A stretch of DNA of 64,000 nt, from positions 62,001 to 126,000 of the forward strand of contig NZ_CAMFJS010000010.1 in NCBI RefSeq assembly GCF_945956965.1, in the 5' to 3' direction. A program made the translations under genes and the position numbers. Each line of letters starts with the position of its first letter. Position 1 is the stretch's first letter. Shown one piece after another: positions 48,605 through 57,756 of the stretch. Under the pieces are notes generated by a model. The model was not told the DNA's origin. It made no database searches and saw only the letters and a list, made by a program, of their open reading frames with translations. Source of the DNA: an uncultured Roseateles sp. (lineage in GTDB: Bacteria > Pseudomonadota > Gammaproteobacteria > Burkholderiales > Burkholderiaceae_C).

Positions 48605-51600
48605 GTGAACGAAAAGACCACTCCCCCCCAGCCGCCTAAGGCAGCAGCGCAGCGCAAGAACCCGATGGCCGCCCGTGCCGTCTTGGCCAATCCGCTGCCC
48701 CCCATCACCTTCCCGGAATCGCTGCCTGTTTCTGCCCGGCGCGATGACATTGCGCGGGCTCTCGAAGAGCACCAGGTCATCATCGTCTGCGGTGAGACCG
48801 GCTCCGGCAAGACCACCCAGCTGCCCAAGATTGCCCTGGCCCTGGGCCGCGGCCGCGCCAACACCGGCAAGCTGATCGGCCACACCCAGCCGCGCCGCAT
48901 TGCCGCCAGCAGCGTCGCCAAGCGCATTGCCGACGAGCTGAAAACGCCGCTGGGCGAAATCGTGGGCTACAAGGTGCGCTTCCAGGACCGCCTGCAGCCC
49001 GGCGCCAGCGTCAAGCTGATGACCGACGGTATCTTGCTGGCCGAGACGCAGACCGACCCGCTGCTCAAAGCCTACGACACGCTGATCATCGACGAGGCCC
49101 ACGAGCGCTCGCTGAACATCGATTTTTTGCTGGGCTATCTGCGCGAGGTGCTGGCGCGGCGGCCCGACCTGAAGCTGATCGTCACCTCGGCCACCATCGA
49201 CGCCGACCGTTTCGCCAAGCATTTCGAGTCCAGCAAGGGCCCGGCGCCGGTGCTGATGGTCTCGGGCCGCACCTTCCCGGTGGAGCAGCGTTACCGCCCC
49301 TTTGAAGAGTCCCGCGAGTACGACCTCAACAACGCCATCTGCGATGCGGTGGACGAGTTGTGGCGCGAGGGTGGTGGCGATGTGCTGGTCTTCCTGCCCG
49401 GCGAGCGTGAAATCCGCGAAGCCGCCGAGGCGCTGCGCAAACATCACCCGCCCGGCGTGGAGGTCTTGCCGTTGTTTGCGCGCCTGTCGCAGCAAGAACA
49501 AGACCGGGTGTTTGAGCCGCATGGCCAGCGCCGCATCGTCTTGGCCACCAATGTGGCCGAAACCTCGCTGACCGTGCCCGGCATCCGCTATGTGATTGAC
49601 CCAGGTCTCGCCCGCGTCAAACGCTACAGCTACCGCAACAAGGTGGAACAGCTGCAGATCGAGCCGGTCAGCCAGAGCTCGGCCAACCAGCGCGCCGGCC
49701 GTTGCGGGCGGGTGAGTAACGGCATCTGCATCCGGCTGTACGAGGAGAAGGACTACCTCGCCCGGCCGCGCTTCACTGACCCCGAAATTCTGCGTTCCTC
49801 CCTGGCCGGGGTGATTCTGCGCATGAAGTCGCTGGGCCTGGGGCAGGTGGATGATTTCCCCTTCATCGAGCCGCCGCCCCGCAAGGCGATTGCCGACGGT
49901 TATCAGCTGCTCAATGAATTGGGCGCGGTGGATGAGGCCAATGACTTGACGCCCATGGGCAAGGAATTGTCCAAGCTGCCGCTGGACCCGCGGGTGGGCC
50001 GGATGATTCTGGAAGCGCGTTCGCGCGAGGCCTTGAACGAGGTGCTGATCATCGCCAGCGCCCTCAGCGGCCAAGACGTGCGCGACCGGCCGATGGAGCA
50101 GCAACAAGCCGCCGACGAAAAGCACAAAAAGTTCGACGACGAGAAGAGCGAATTTCTGGGCTATCTGAAGCTGTGGAAGTGGATCGAGGAAGCCAAGGGC
50201 GGCCACGGCGAACATAAGCTTTCAAATCGACGGTATGAAGCCCTGCTGCGCGAAAACTTCGTCAGCCCGCGCCGCGTGCGCGAGTGGAAAGACATCTACT
50301 CGCAACTCCACACCGTGGTGGCCGAACATGGCTGGCGCCTGAACGGCAGCCCGGCCACTTACGAGCAACTGCACCTGAGCATGTTGGCCGGCTTGCTCGG
50401 CAATCTGGGTTGCAAGAGTGATGAGGACGAGTGGTATCTGGGCGCCCGCGGCATCAAGTTCTGGCGCCATCCCGGCGCGCATCTGAGCAAGAAGCCGGGG
50501 CGTTGGATCGTGGCCGCCGAGTTGGTGGACACCACGCGCTTGTTCGGCCGCGGCATTGCCAATATCGAGCCGCAATGGCTGCCGGGCATTGCCGGCCACC
50601 TGATCAAAACCCAGCTGCTGGAACCGCATTGGGAAAAGAAGGCGGCCGAGGTGATCGCGCTGGAGCGGGCCACGCTTTACGGCATCGTCATCTACAACAA
50701 CCGCCGTGTCAATTTTGGCAATGTGGATGCCAAGGCGGCGCGCGAGATTTTTATCCGCGAAGCGCTGGTCAACGGTGAGTGGGAGAGCCGCTTGGCCTTC
50801 CTGGCGCACAACGCCAAGCAGATCGCCAAGGTCGAGGAGCTGGAGCACAAATCGCGCCGGCAAGACGTGTTGATCGACGACGAGCTGATCTACGCCTACT
50901 ACGACAGCCAGCTGCCCGCCGATGTGTACTCCGGCGCCACGCTGGAGCGCTGGTACCGCCATGCCTCGAAGTTAGAGCCCAAGCTGCTGCACCTCAGCCG
51001 CGAGGAGCTGATGCGCCACGAGGCCGCCGGCATCACCACCAGCGCCTTCCCCAAAATGATTCGCTTGGGCGGCGTGGACTGCGCGGCCGACTATCTGCAT
51101 CAACCAGGTGATGCACGTGACGGCGTCACCGTCACCGTGCCGATTTACGCCTTGAATCAGGTTAGCGAGGAGCGCTCCGAGTGGCTGGTGCCCGGCATGC
51201 TGGAGGCCAAGGTGATGGCCTTGCTCAAGAGCTTGCATCAGCGCCCGCGTTCGCGCCTGGTGCCTTTGCCGGACTTCATCAAGGAGTTCGTCGCCACGCA
51301 CCCATTTGCGCAGGGGCCGCTGGTCGATGTGTTGCTGAAAGCCGTGAAAGAGCGCAGCCAGATTGCTGTGCAGCGCAATGACTTCAAGCTGGAGCAATTG
51401 CAGCCGCATTTGTTCATGAACTTCCGCGTGGTGGACGAACATGGCCGCCAGCTGGGGCAGGGGCGGCATTTGGCCGCGCTCAAGTCCGAGTTGGGCGGGC
51501 AGGCGCGTTCGGCCTTCCAGGCGCTGGCGGCTTTGAAGATGCCGGCCACGGCTGCTGCACCTTCCGCGCCACCCGCGCCTTTGCCGCCGGTGGCAAAAGG

Positions 51601-52510
51601 CGGCATTCGCGCCGAAGTGGCAGCGCCGCCCAAAGCCTCGGCGGCGGCAACAGCCACCGCCAGCAAGACCTACACCGCCTGGACCTTTGGCGAGCTGCCC
51701 GAGCTGATGGAAGTGCGCCGTGGTGCGCAGACGCTGATCGGCTTCCCGGCGCTGCTGGACCGCGGCACGCATGTGGAGATCGAGGTGTTTGACGAGCCCG
51801 AGGTGGCTGCTGCCAAGCACCGCCTGGGCCTGCGCCGGCTGGTCGCTCTGCAGCTCAAGGAGCCGCTCAAGTTCCTGGAGAAAAACATCCCGGATCTGCA
51901 AAAGATGTCGGTGCTCTATATGAACCTGGGCACGGCCGAAGAGCTGCGCGAGCAGATCATCGGCGTGGCGCTGGAGCGGGCCTTCTTGGCCGAGCCCTTG
52001 CCGCAGGACGAGTTCCAGTTCAAGGCGCGGATTGAAGAAGGCCGCGCCCGCCTGAACCTGATTGCGCAGGAAGTGGCGCGCCAGACCGGTGTGGTGCTGA
52101 CCGAGTTTGCCGCCGCCAGCCGCAAGCTCAAGGACGCCCGCGCGGGCAAGGAGGTGGGCGATGACATCAGCGCCCAGCTGCAACGCCTGGTGCCCAAGAA
52201 TGTCGTCACCGCCACTCCCTGGGCCCAGCTGCAGCATCTGCCGCGCTATCTGAAGGCCATCACGGCGCGGCTGGACAAGCTGCGCGCCGACCCCGCCCGC
52301 GATGCCAAGCTGTTGGCCGAGCTGCGCCCGTTGGAGCAGCGCTATCTGCGCCGCGTCATCGAGCTCAAGGGCACGCAGGACAGTCGCTTGCTGGACTTCC
52401 GCTGGCAGCTGGAGGAATTGCGCGTGAGCCTGTTCGCGCAAGAGTTACGCACGCCGCAGCCGGTCAGCGTGAAGCGGCTGGAAAAGGTCTGGGGCAGTCT
52501 GACGAATTGA
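48605..52510 (+). CDS. hrpA: ATP-dependent RNA helicase HrpA (DEAH)
   Basis: 1301 residues from a GTG at 48605 (an earlier in-frame ATG at 48554 is in the argA promoter region). Helicase motifs: VCGETGSGKTTQLPKIA (I), IIDEAHERSLN (DEAH), VTSATID (III), NVAETSLTVPGIRYVID (V) and QRAGRCGRVSNG (VI). The HA2 and OB-fold parts and the long C-terminal DUF3418 region with KRLEKVWGSLTN at the end are complete. HrpA is linked to resolving ribosome collisions and RNA turnover. An Ala/Pro-rich linker near residues 980-1020 is lineage specific. Confidence 0.96.
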   Translation: MNEKTTPPQPPKAAAQRKNPMAARAVLANPLPPITFPESLPVSARRDDIARALEEHQVIIVCGETGSGKTTQLPKIALALGRGRANTGKLIGHTQPRRIAASSVAKRIADELKTPLGEIVGYKVRFQDRLQPGASVKLMTDGILLAETQTDPLLKAYDTLIIDEAHERSLNIDFLLGYLREVLARRPDLKLIVTSATIDADRFAKHFESSKGPAPVLMVSGRTFPVEQRYRPFEESREYDLNNAICDAVDELWREGGGDVLVFLPGEREIREAAEALRKHHPPGVEVLPLFARLSQQEQDRVFEPHGQRRIVLATNVAETSLTVPGIRYVIDPGLARVKRYSYRNKVEQLQIEPVSQSSANQRAGRCGRVSNGICIRLYEEKDYLARPRFTDPEILRSSLAGVILRMKSLGLGQVDDFPFIEPPPRKAIADGYQLLNELGAVDEANDLTPMGKELSKLPLDPRVGRMILEARSREALNEVLIIASALSGQDVRDRPMEQQQAADEKHKKFDDEKSEFLGYLKLWKWIEEAKGGHGEHKLSNRRYEALLRENFVSPRRVREWKDIYSQLHTVVAEHGWRLNGSPATYEQLHLSMLAGLLGNLGCKSDEDEWYLGARGIKFWRHPGAHLSKKPGRWIVAAELVDTTRLFGRGIANIEPQWLPGIAGHLIKTQLLEPHWEKKAAEVIALERATLYGIVIYNNRRVNFGNVDAKAAREIFIREALVNGEWESRLAFLAHNAKQIAKVEELEHKSRRQDVLIDDELIYAYYDSQLPADVYSGATLERWYRHASKLEPKLLHLSREELMRHEAAGITTSAFPKMIRLGGVDCAADYLHQPGDARDGVTVTVPIYALNQVSEERSEWLVPGMLEAKVMALLKSLHQRPRSRLVPLPDFIKEFVATHPFAQGPLVDVLLKAVKERSQIAVQRNDFKLEQLQPHLFMNFRVVDEHGRQLGQGRHLAALKSELGGQARSAFQALAALKMPATAAAPSAPPAPLPPVAKGGIRAEVAAPPKASAAATATASKTYTAWTFGELPELMEVRRGAQTLIGFPALLDRGTHVEIEVFDEPEVAAAKHRLGLRRLVALQLKEPLKFLEKNIPDLQKMSVLYMNLGTAEELREQIIGVALERAFLAEPLPQDEFQFKARIEEGRARLNLIAQEVARQTGVVLTEFAAASRKLKDARAGKEVGDDISAQLQRLVPKNVVTATPWAQLQHLPRYLKAITARLDKLRADPARDAKLLAELRPLEQRYLRRVIELKGTQDSRLLDFRWQLEELRVSLFAQELRTPQPVSVKRLEKVWGSLTN

Positions 52511-52602
52511 CCTTCCCGTGCGGGGCTGGAGAGGGTGGAGCGCTCAGGCTCATGTCAGCCAGCCAAGGCCACAATGCAAGACGTAGCTGAGCCTCTTGCA
52601 TC

Positions 52603-54438
52603 GTGCCGAACGCCTTCAATTTCAACACCTCGCCCTTTGACTGCCTGAGCCTGGCGGAGCGCCAGCTGGTGCGCGATCAGCTGGACATCGCCTACTTCCG
52701 CCCCGGCGATGTGCTGCTGGCGCCGGGCGTGGCGCCCGAGCACCTGTTCATCATCATCAAAGGCTTTGTGCAGCAATTTGAGGGCGAGGAGCATGTCGCC
52801 ACCTTCGGGCCTGAGGACACTTTTGATGGCCGCGCCCTGGTGGCCGGCAAGGTCAGCGGCCGCTTTGTGGCGGCGCAAGAGGTGCTGGCCTATCAGCTGG
52901 CGCGCAGCGCGGTCAATGAGCTGATCTCCAGCAATGCCACCTTCAGCGCCATGCTCTTCGCCGATCTGTCGAAAAAGATCAACGCCCTGGCCGCGCGTGG
53001 CAGCCAGCATGAGACGCAGTCCTTGGGGCTGGCGCGGGTGGCCCAGGCCGGCGTGCGGGCCGTGCATCAGTTGCCGGCGGCCACCGACATCGTCAGCGTG
53101 GCCCGCTGCTTTGCCGAGCAGCGCTGCGACCATGTGCTGGTGCTGGACGCTCAAACTGAGCCACCCCGCATCGGCCTCTTCAGCAGCAATGATCTGCAGC
53201 GCGCCATTCTGGACGGCCGCCCGCTGGATCGCCTGGCCGTGGGCGAGTTGGCCAGCTTCAAGCTGGTCTGGGTGGCCGAGACCGACTATCTCTTCGACGC
53301 CCTGATCACCATGATCCGCCACAAGGTGCGCCGGGTGGTGGTGCGTCAAGCCGATGCGCCGGATGCGCGCATCCTCGGCACCTTGGATCAGCTCGATCTG
53401 CTGAGCTTTCTGACCAATCACTCCTACCTCATCACCCGCCAGATTCAGGAGGCGCAGGGGCTGGAGGCGCTGCGCCTGGCGGCCCAGCAGATCAATGCCT
53501 TGATCGCCTTGCTGTACCGCGGCGGCACCAAGATCAATCTGATCGCGCGTCTGGTGCAAGAGCTCAATGCCCAGCTGTTCGAGCGGGCTTGGCAGCTGAT
53601 TGCGCCGGCCGATCTGCAGGCCAATAGCTGCTTGTTCGTGATGGGCAGCGAGGGGCGGGGTGAGCAGTTGCTCAAGACCGATCAGGACAATGGCCTGGTG
53701 CTACGCGACGGCTACACGCCGCCGGCCGACCTGGCCGAGATCTGCACACGCTTTTCGCAGGCCCTGGCCGATTTTGGCTACCCCGAATGCCCTGGCGGCA
53801 TCATGCTCAGCCGCCCGGACTGGCGCCACAGTGCCACCGAATTCGCACAGACCGTGCGGCGCTGGCTGCTGATGCCCACGGCGGACAGCTTGATGGCCCT
53901 GGCCATCTTCATCGACGCCCATGCGGTGGCCGGCGATGCCATGCTGCTGGAGACGCTGCGGGCCGAGGTGTTCAAGCAGGTGCTGGACAACGATGCGCTG
54001 CTGGCGCGCTTTTGCGCCGTCATCAACGCCTTCGAGCAAGGCCAGGGCTGGTGGAACAAGTTGCTGCATCTGGGCGACAGCCACGGCCAGCAGTTGGACC
54101 TCAAGCGCGTCGGCACTTTCCCGCTGGTGCATGGCGTGCGCAGCCTGGCGCTGGCCCACCGGGTCACCGCCACCAGCACCGTGGCTCGCATCGAGGCCTT
54201 GGCGGCGCAAGACCATTTGCCGGCCGATCTGGCCACCGATCTGATCGACAGCCTGCACTTCTTCATGGGCCTCAAACTCAAGACCGGCCTGGCCGCGCTG
54301 GAGCAAGGTCAGCAGGGCGGCGCCATCGCGCTGGATCAGCTCTCCAGCCAGGATCGCCACTTGCTCAAAGACACCCTGGGCGTGGTCAAGCGCCTGCGCG
54401 CCTTGCTGCATCTGCGTTTCCGATTGGATATGTTGTGA
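52603..54438 (+). CDS. DUF294 nucleotidyltransferase with cNMP-binding and CBS domains
   Basis: 611 residues from a GTG at 52603. The order is: cyclic-nucleotide-binding domain about 15-125 (YFRPGDVLLAPG, then FTFG-like DTFDGRALVAG), CBS pair about 150-280, DUF294 nucleotidyltransferase about 310-450 with MGSEGRGEQLLKTDQDNGLV (G-S and D-x-D residues) and a helical DUF294 C-terminal domain. GlnD-like in catalytic style; target unknown. It is followed by a DnaQ-like exonuclease after 53 bp; both occur beside the acetate permease actP in many proteobacteria, suggesting a link to carbon signalling. Confidence 0.92.
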   Translation: MPNAFNFNTSPFDCLSLAERQLVRDQLDIAYFRPGDVLLAPGVAPEHLFIIIKGFVQQFEGEEHVATFGPEDTFDGRALVAGKVSGRFVAAQEVLAYQLARSAVNELISSNATFSAMLFADLSKKINALAARGSQHETQSLGLARVAQAGVRAVHQLPAATDIVSVARCFAEQRCDHVLVLDAQTEPPRIGLFSSNDLQRAILDGRPLDRLAVGELASFKLVWVAETDYLFDALITMIRHKVRRVVVRQADAPDARILGTLDQLDLLSFLTNHSYLITRQIQEAQGLEALRLAAQQINALIALLYRGGTKINLIARLVQELNAQLFERAWQLIAPADLQANSCLFVMGSEGRGEQLLKTDQDNGLVLRDGYTPPADLAEICTRFSQALADFGYPECPGGIMLSRPDWRHSATEFAQTVRRWLLMPTADSLMALAIFIDAHAVAGDAMLLETLRAEVFKQVLDNDALLARFCAVINAFEQGQGWWNKLLHLGDSHGQQLDLKRVGTFPLVHGVRSLALAHRVTATSTVARIEALAAQDHLPADLATDLIDSLHFFMGLKLKTGLAALEQGQQGGAIALDQLSSQDRHLLKDTLGVVKRLRALLHLRFRLDML

Positions 54439-54491
54439 GGCGCATCCGGGCTGTTGCAGGGGCGCGCTGCGCTTCCTCAGGCGGGCAGTAA

Positions 54492-55124
54492 ATGTTCTGG
54501 CAACAAATCAAACGCCGCTGGTTGCTCTACCACTTGGGGGAGCCGGCCTTCGCGCCCATGTTCGAGCCGCCGCCGGCGGATGAGTGGGTGTCGCTGGACT
54601 GCGAAACCACCGGCCTGGACCCGCAGTGCGACGAAATCATCGCCATCGGAGCGGTGCGCATCAAGGGCAATCGGGTGCTGAGCAGCCAGCGCCTCGACCT
54701 GCTGGTGCGGCCCGAGAAAAAAGCCATCTCGGCGGAGGCCGTCAAGGTCCATGGCCTGCTGGCGCAAGACGTGGCGGGCGGGGTGGACATTGACACCGCG
54801 ATGCGCCAGTTGCTGCACTTCATAGGCCCGCGGCCCTTGGTGGGCTATTACCTGGAGTTCGACGTAGCGCTGATCAATCGCGCCATCTTCCCGCTGTTGG
54901 GCCTGGGGCTGCCGCAGCCCAAGCTGGAGATCTCGTCGATGTATTACGACTGGAAGCAGCGGCATCTGCCGCCTTATCAGCATGGGGCCAGCATTGATTT
55001 GCGCCTGGCCACTTTGATGCAGGACCTGGGCCTGCCTGAGCGGCCCGCCCACAATGCCCTCAACGACGCCATCATGGCGGCGCTGGCTTTTGTGAAGCTG
55101 CGCAATTTGCTGGCGGAGAAGTAG
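54492..55124 (+). CDS. DnaQ-like 3'-5' exonuclease
   Basis: 210 residues. DEDD motifs are intact: WVSLDCETTGLDP (Exo I, DxE), GYYLEFDVALINRAIF (Exo II) and RPAHNALNDAIMAALAF (Exo III, H-x4-D, the DEDDh type). A 30-residue N-terminal helix precedes the nuclease core. It is not the replicative epsilon subunit (no polymerase-binding tail). Co-directional with the DUF294 gene. Ends before a bidirectional terminator shared with actP. Confidence 0.9.
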   Translation: MFWQQIKRRWLLYHLGEPAFAPMFEPPPADEWVSLDCETTGLDPQCDEIIAIGAVRIKGNRVLSSQRLDLLVRPEKKAISAEAVKVHGLLAQDVAGGVDIDTAMRQLLHFIGPRPLVGYYLEFDVALINRAIFPLLGLGLPQPKLEISSMYYDWKQRHLPPYQHGASIDLRLATLMQDLGLPERPAHNALNDAIMAALAFVKLRNLLAEK

Positions 55125-55172
55125 CGGCGGCAGGCGGCTTGCAGCCAGTACTCAGTGCCGAGCGAGCATAAA

Positions 55173-55197
55173 AAAACCGGGCCGAGGCCCGGTTTTG
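55173..55197. terminator. Bidirectional intrinsic terminator
   Basis: A-tract, CCGGGCC (55177-55183) and GGCCCGG (55186-55192), T-tract. It separates the convergent exonuclease and actP genes and is usable from both sides. Confidence 0.9.
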
Positions 55198-55217
55198 CTT
55201 TTGCGCTGAAGCTGAGA

Positions 55218-56945
55218 TCAGTGGCCCGATGCGCCCGAGGAACCCAGGCCGGTTTCCGAGCGCACCTGCTGCGCATCGAAGTCGGCACGCTCTTTGGCGG
55301 CTTGCGGGCTGCGATCCAGCAGGCTCACCACCCAGATCGTCACGAAGGCGATGGTCATGGAGAACAGCGCGGGCGAGGAGTAGGGGAACCAAGCCGAGCC
55401 CTTGGGGTTGCCCAGCGTGGCTTCCCACACCGAGGGCGACACGATGGTCAGCGCTACCGAAGTCACCAGACCCACAAAGCCGCCGACCACGGCGCCCTTG
55501 GTGGTGCAGTCCTTCCACAACACGCTCATGAACAGCACGGGGAAGTTGGCCGAGGCGGCAATTGCGAAGGCCAGCGACACCATGAAGGCGATGTTCTGCT
55601 TCTCAAAGGCAATGCCCAGCACCACGGCAATCACGCCCAGGCACAGGGTGGTGATGCGCGAGACGCGCAGTTCCTTGGCGCTGTCGGCCTTGCCCTTTTT
55701 GAACACAGTGGCGTAGAGGTCATGCGAGACGGCCGAAGCGCCCGACAAGGTCAGGCCTGCGACCACGGCCAGGATGGTGGCGAAGGCCACGGCCGAGATG
55801 AAGCCGTAGAACACATTGCCGCCCACCGCCTTGGCCACCAGCACGGCCGCCATATTGGCCGTGCCCGCGCCGCCCAGGATCACGCCCTTGGCCACATTGG
55901 CGTACTCAGGATCGGTCAGCACCAGGGTGATGGCGCCGAAGCCGATGATGAAGATCAGCACATAGAAGTAGCCGATCCAGGTGGTGGCCCAGAACACCGA
56001 CTTGCGCGCTTGCTTGGCATCCGGCACGGTGAAGAAGCGCATCAGGATGTGGGGCAGGCCCGCGGTGCCGAACATCAGCGCCATACCGAAGCTGATGGCC
56101 GAGATTGGGTCTTTCACAAAGCCGCCGGGGTTCATGATGGAGGCGCCGATCTTGGCGGCTTCCTCAGCGGTCTTGCCCGAGTTGGCGGCCACGGCGGTCT
56201 TCACTTCCACGCCCTTGGCAAACAAGGCTTCCAGGCTGAAACCGAACTTGGACATCACCATCACCGCCATGAAGGTCACCCCGCACAGCAGCAAGCAGGC
56301 CTTGATGATCTGCACCCAGGTGGTGGCAGTCATGCCGCCGAAGAGCACATAAATCATCATCAGCGCGCCGACGATGACCACCGCCATCCAATACTCCAAG
56401 CCGAACAGCAGCTTGATCAGTTGGCCGGCACCGACCATTTGCGCGATCAGGTAGAAGGCCACGACGACCAGCGTGCCCGAGGCCGCAAAGGCGCGGATGG
56501 GGGTTTGCTGGAAGCGGTAGCCGGCCACGTCGGCGAATGTGAACTTGCCCAGATTGCGCAGGCGCTCAGCCATCAAGAAGGTGATGATGGGCCAGCCGAC
56601 CAAGAAGCCGATGGAGTAGATCAAGCCGTCATAACCATTGGCCATGACGGCAGCAGAAATACCCAGGAAAGAGGCGGCGGACATATAGTCGCCCGCGATC
56701 GCCAAGCCGTTCTGGAAGCCGGTGATGCCGCCGCCGCCGGTGTAGAAGTCGGCCGCGGAACGGGTCTTGGCGGCCGCCCATTTGGTGATGTACAAGGTGC
56801 CGACCACGAAGACGGCGAACATGGAAATGGCGGTCCAGTTGGTGGCCTGTTTGGCCACCTGGCCCATATCGGCGCCGGCGGCGAAGGCCGTAGAAGCGAA
56901 GCCGACCAGGGCGCTCAGGACGAGAGTTTTGCCGAGCTGATTCAT
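55218..56945 (-). CDS. actP: Cation/acetate symporter ActP
   Basis: 575 residues, sodium:solute symporter family, with about 13 membrane helices and an N-terminal signal-like segment ([20 protein letters not shown]). Features include [58 protein letters not shown] and [20 protein letters not shown]. Imports acetate and related short acids. Its ATG overlaps the yjcH stop, so the pair is translationally coupled. Confidence 0.97.
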   Translation of the reverse strand: MNQLGKTLVLSALVGFASTAFAAGADMGQVAKQATNWTAISMFAVFVVGTLYITKWAAAKTRSAADFYTGGGGITGFQNGLAIAGDYMSAASFLGISAAVMANGYDGLIYSIGFLVGWPIITFLMAERLRNLGKFTFADVAGYRFQQTPIRAFAASGTLVVVAFYLIAQMVGAGQLIKLLFGLEYWMAVVIVGALMMIYVLFGGMTATTWVQIIKACLLLCGVTFMAVMVMSKFGFSLEALFAKGVEVKTAVAANSGKTAEEAAKIGASIMNPGGFVKDPISAISFGMALMFGTAGLPHILMRFFTVPDAKQARKSVFWATTWIGYFYVLIFIIGFGAITLVLTDPEYANVAKGVILGGAGTANMAAVLVAKAVGGNVFYGFISAVAFATILAVVAGLTLSGASAVSHDLYATVFKKGKADSAKELRVSRITTLCLGVIAVVLGIAFEKQNIAFMVSLAFAIAASANFPVLFMSVLWKDCTTKGAVVGGFVGLVTSVALTIVSPSVWEATLGNPKGSAWFPYSSPALFSMTIAFVTIWVVSLLDRSPQAAKERADFDAQQVRSETGLGSSGASGH

Positions 56946-57250
56946 TTCACTTCCTCTTCCAGAATTTCACGCGTCAGGCGGTCGAACTCACCGTTGGCGC
57001 GGCGCACATACAGGGCCGTGATCACGATGGTGAAGACGATCACGCCGAAGGCGATAGGCACACCCACCGTGGTCACGCCAGCGCCGATCTTTTGCGAGAG
57101 GAATTCCTTGTTGAAGGCAATCAGCGAGATGTAGCCGAAATAGACCACCAGCATCAGCACCGTCAGCAAGCGGCCAAAGCCGTCGCGCTTGGATTTAAGT
57201 TCCTGATACTTGGGATTGGCCCGAATCCGGGCCACTACGGTGTCCGTCAT
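56942..57250 (-). CDS. yjcH: YjcH-like DUF485 inner-membrane protein
   Basis: 102 residues with two membrane helices (about 27-49 and 63-83) and the DUF485 pattern [20 protein letters not shown]. Always upstream of actP; role in acetate uptake is unproven. ATG at 57250 is preceded by AGGAG. Its stop overlaps the actP start by 4 bases. Confidence 0.96.
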   Translation of the reverse strand: MTDTVVARIRANPKYQELKSKRDGFGRLLTVLMLVVYFGYISLIAFNKEFLSQKIGAGVTTVGVPIAFGVIVFTIVITALYVRRANGEFDRLTREILEEEVK

Positions 57251-57756
57251 GTTGTCTACTCCTGGTTTGTGACTGCGTGCGCCCTGCCTTGACTGCCTGG
57301 CTGACGCTTGAATACAGGCACAGTGTCTGGGCTCAGACTGACCGGCAACTGACCCGGCCCAGGAGCGGATTGGATTTTTTGGGACAGCCGCGTTGCTTCA
57401 TGCGCCAATCAGTCAGCTGCATGTCAGTTCTTCAGATGCTTGCGCTCCGACTGACTGTGTAGGCGGCGAATCAGGGCGGGCCTGCCTTGGGTGTGCGAAT
57501 GGTGTGCTCGGTCGGCCAAAGCTTTGGCTTGAAGCCCTAACTTTTCAAGTCGGCGGTTTATCCGTACTCAGGCTTGGGTGAATCGCCGGCTTGTGCAAGT
57601 GCCGCCTGCAGCACCAAGGTCGGGTGCTCGAGCCCTGCTGGTAAAAATAGCGTGGCGAAACTGCCTCATGTTGCGGCTTCAAACCTGTAAGTTTTTGTGT
57701 CCAATAGGCGCAAACTAACAAGATACCAATCGCCCGCATTGGTCTGCCTGCCATCC
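57251..57756. other. Divergent intergenic region, no gene found
   Basis: 506 bp between yjcH and the first kinase-HDOD gene. Short open frames on both strands have no recognisable product and no ribosome-binding sites. It must hold the yjcH-actP promoter and the promoter of the kinase-HDOD pair. A GACTGACT-type motif recurs (near 57337, 57411 and 57450) but no clear palindrome is seen. Confidence 0.5.
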